In this document: positions 6,117-6,695 of the stretch, piece by piece
Position numbering within the stretch: the stretch's first letter is position 1
Layout: each line of letters starts with the position of its first letter
Assembly: GCA_022565195.1 (NCBI GenBank)
Contig: JADFJZ010000079.1
Location: 1-6,695, forward strand
Direction of reading: 5' to 3'
Length of the DNA: 6,695 bases
Origin: Planctomycetota bacterium
Lineage (GTDB): Bacteria; Planctomycetota; Phycisphaerae; UBA1845; CAIVHJ01
Position numbers and translations under genes: made by a program
The notes under the pieces: model-generated
The model's database searches: none
What the model was told of the DNA's origin: nothing
The model's input: the letters and a program-made list of their open reading frames with translations, nothing else

Positions 6117-6120
6117 GGAG
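6117..6120 (+). promoter_or_regulatory. Ribosome binding site deciding the GTG start of the DUF721 gene
   Basis: GGAG followed by a seven-base spacer leads to the GTG at 6128. The next in-frame ATG (6155) has no comparable site and would remove nine residues. Confidence 0.6.
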
Positions 6121-6127
6121 TGACCCT

Positions 6128-6475
6128 GTGGCGCGCGATGATGAGAACTTGCGGATGATTGGCCAAGCCAAACTGCCGCGGCGGCAGGCCGTGCCGATCG
6201 GGGAGGTTTTGCGCGATCATCCCTGGCGTCGCAACGCGTTGGCCGGCGGATTGGCAGGCCGCCTGCGGGCCGCGGTCGATGAAGTGGTGGACGAGCCGTT
6301 TCGTAGCCATTGTCGATCGGTCACATTACAGGGCAGCACTTTGATGATCGGCTTGGATGACCCGGGATGTGTCGCTGCATTCGGGAGGCAGTATTTGTTT
6401 GCGTTACGCGCGCATCTCGCCAGGACGCTGCCCGAGGCCCGCGTATTTGACATACGATTCCGGGTGTCTACATAG
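6128..6475 (+). CDS. DUF721 / DciA-like protein
   Basis: This 115-residue protein fits the DUF721 (DciA) family. DciA proteins are thought to be ancestral loaders or recruiters of the replicative helicase DnaB, and in many bacteria the gene sits between dnaN/recF and gyrB, as here. The family fold is visible as an N-terminal helix with IGEVLRDHPWRR (24-35), a middle helix (about 36-56), and then the strand-turn-strand-helix core SHCRSVTLQGSTLMIGL (60-76), GCVAAFGRQYLFALRAHL (80-97) and the last strand VFDIRFRV (106-113). The start is a GTG with GGAG (6117-6120) seven bases upstream, a good ribosome binding site. The stop lies 12 bases before gyrB, so the two genes are likely cotranscribed. 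It is short but complete. The family call rests on pattern and position; helicase-loading activity is inferred. Confidence 0.8.
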   Translation: MARDDENLRMIGQAKLPRRQAVPIGEVLRDHPWRRNALAGGLAGRLRAAVDEVVDEPFRSHCRSVTLQGSTLMIGLDDPGCVAAFGRQYLFALRAHLARTLPEARVFDIRFRVST

Positions 6476-6487
6476 AGAAGACAGGGT

Positions 6488-6695
6488 ATGACGAGCATGA
6501 CTGAAAGTCAGGATTCCGGTATCGATGTTCAGGCGGAGATCACCGATCCCAGTTCGGGGGGTTCGGTAGAGTCGCCGGCGCCGGCGCGGTCTGAGGATCT
6601 TTATGACGCGGAGAGCATCCAGGTATTGGAAGGCCTCTCCGCGGTGCGGCATCGGCCGTCAATGTATATTGGCGACACTGGGGCTGCAGGTTTGC
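6488..6695 (+). CDS. gyrB: DNA gyrase subunit B, N-terminal part
   Basis: The frame is open to the window end, giving 69 residues. From residue 39 it reads [20 protein letters not shown] followed by MYIGDTG, the hallmark N-terminus of GyrB/ParE ATPase domains, whose first residues close over ATP in the dimer. GyrB is the ATPase half of gyrase, which introduces negative supercoils. Its position after dnaN and DUF721 favours gyrB over parE. It carries about 38 residues before the conserved start, rich in S, D, E, G and P, whereas E. coli GyrB has only about four, so the protein seems to have a disordered N-terminal tail. The ATG at 6488 has GAAG seven bases upstream (6477-6480). The ATG at 6497 (residue 4) is an alternative with AGGG (6483-6486) ten bases upstream. 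No later start precedes the conserved block. Confidence 0.93.
   Translation, partial: MTSMTESQDSGIDVQAEITDPSSGGSVESPAPARSEDLYDAESIQVLEGLSAVRHRPSMYIGDTGAAGL

Overview
This window looks like the replication-origin neighbourhood of a GC-rich bacterial chromosome, most likely a planctomycete. That assignment is an inference: the gene order is dnaA, dnaN, a DciA-like (DUF721) gene, gyrB with no recF between dnaN and gyrB, and it is joined to a vitamin K epoxide reductase (VKOR)-DsbA fusion, an orphan membrane protein and an alkaline-phosphatase-superfamily phosphodiesterase. No 16S or other phylogenetic marker is present to confirm it.

Layout. Positions 1-648 (+) hold the C-terminal part of an AlkP-superfamily phosphodiesterase whose start lies outside the window. 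A convergent gap (649-813) carries a long imperfect inverted repeat. On the minus strand follow a VKOR-thioredoxin fusion (814-2274) and, upstream of it in the same probable operon, a four-helix membrane protein of unknown function (2309-2983). A divergent, gene-free interval (2984-3337) separates this operon from dnaA (3338-4693, +). The dnaA-dnaN gap (4694-4981) contains a strong AT-rich segment, and a DnaA-box-like nonamer overlaps the dnaA stop codon. dnaN (4982-6082), a DUF721 gene (6128-6475) and the 5' end of gyrB (6488 to the window end) follow closely on the + strand, probably as one transcription unit.

How the parts work together. DnaA opens the origin and loads the replisome, DnaN is the processivity clamp, the DUF721/DciA-like protein is a candidate helicase-loading partner, and GyrB relieves supercoils. 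The minus-strand pair is probably an envelope oxidative-folding unit: a quinone-linked VKOR fused to its own DsbA-like thiol oxidase, made together with an uncharacterised membrane protein. Gene orientation flips at 2984-3337, as expected near an origin, but the best origin-like sequence (AT-rich unwinding candidate plus a near-consensus DnaA box) lies between dnaA and dnaN.

I see no mobile element, CRISPR array, tRNA or rRNA. The least explained items are the orphan membrane protein, the enlarged VKOR loop, the long palindrome and the exact architecture of the origin.
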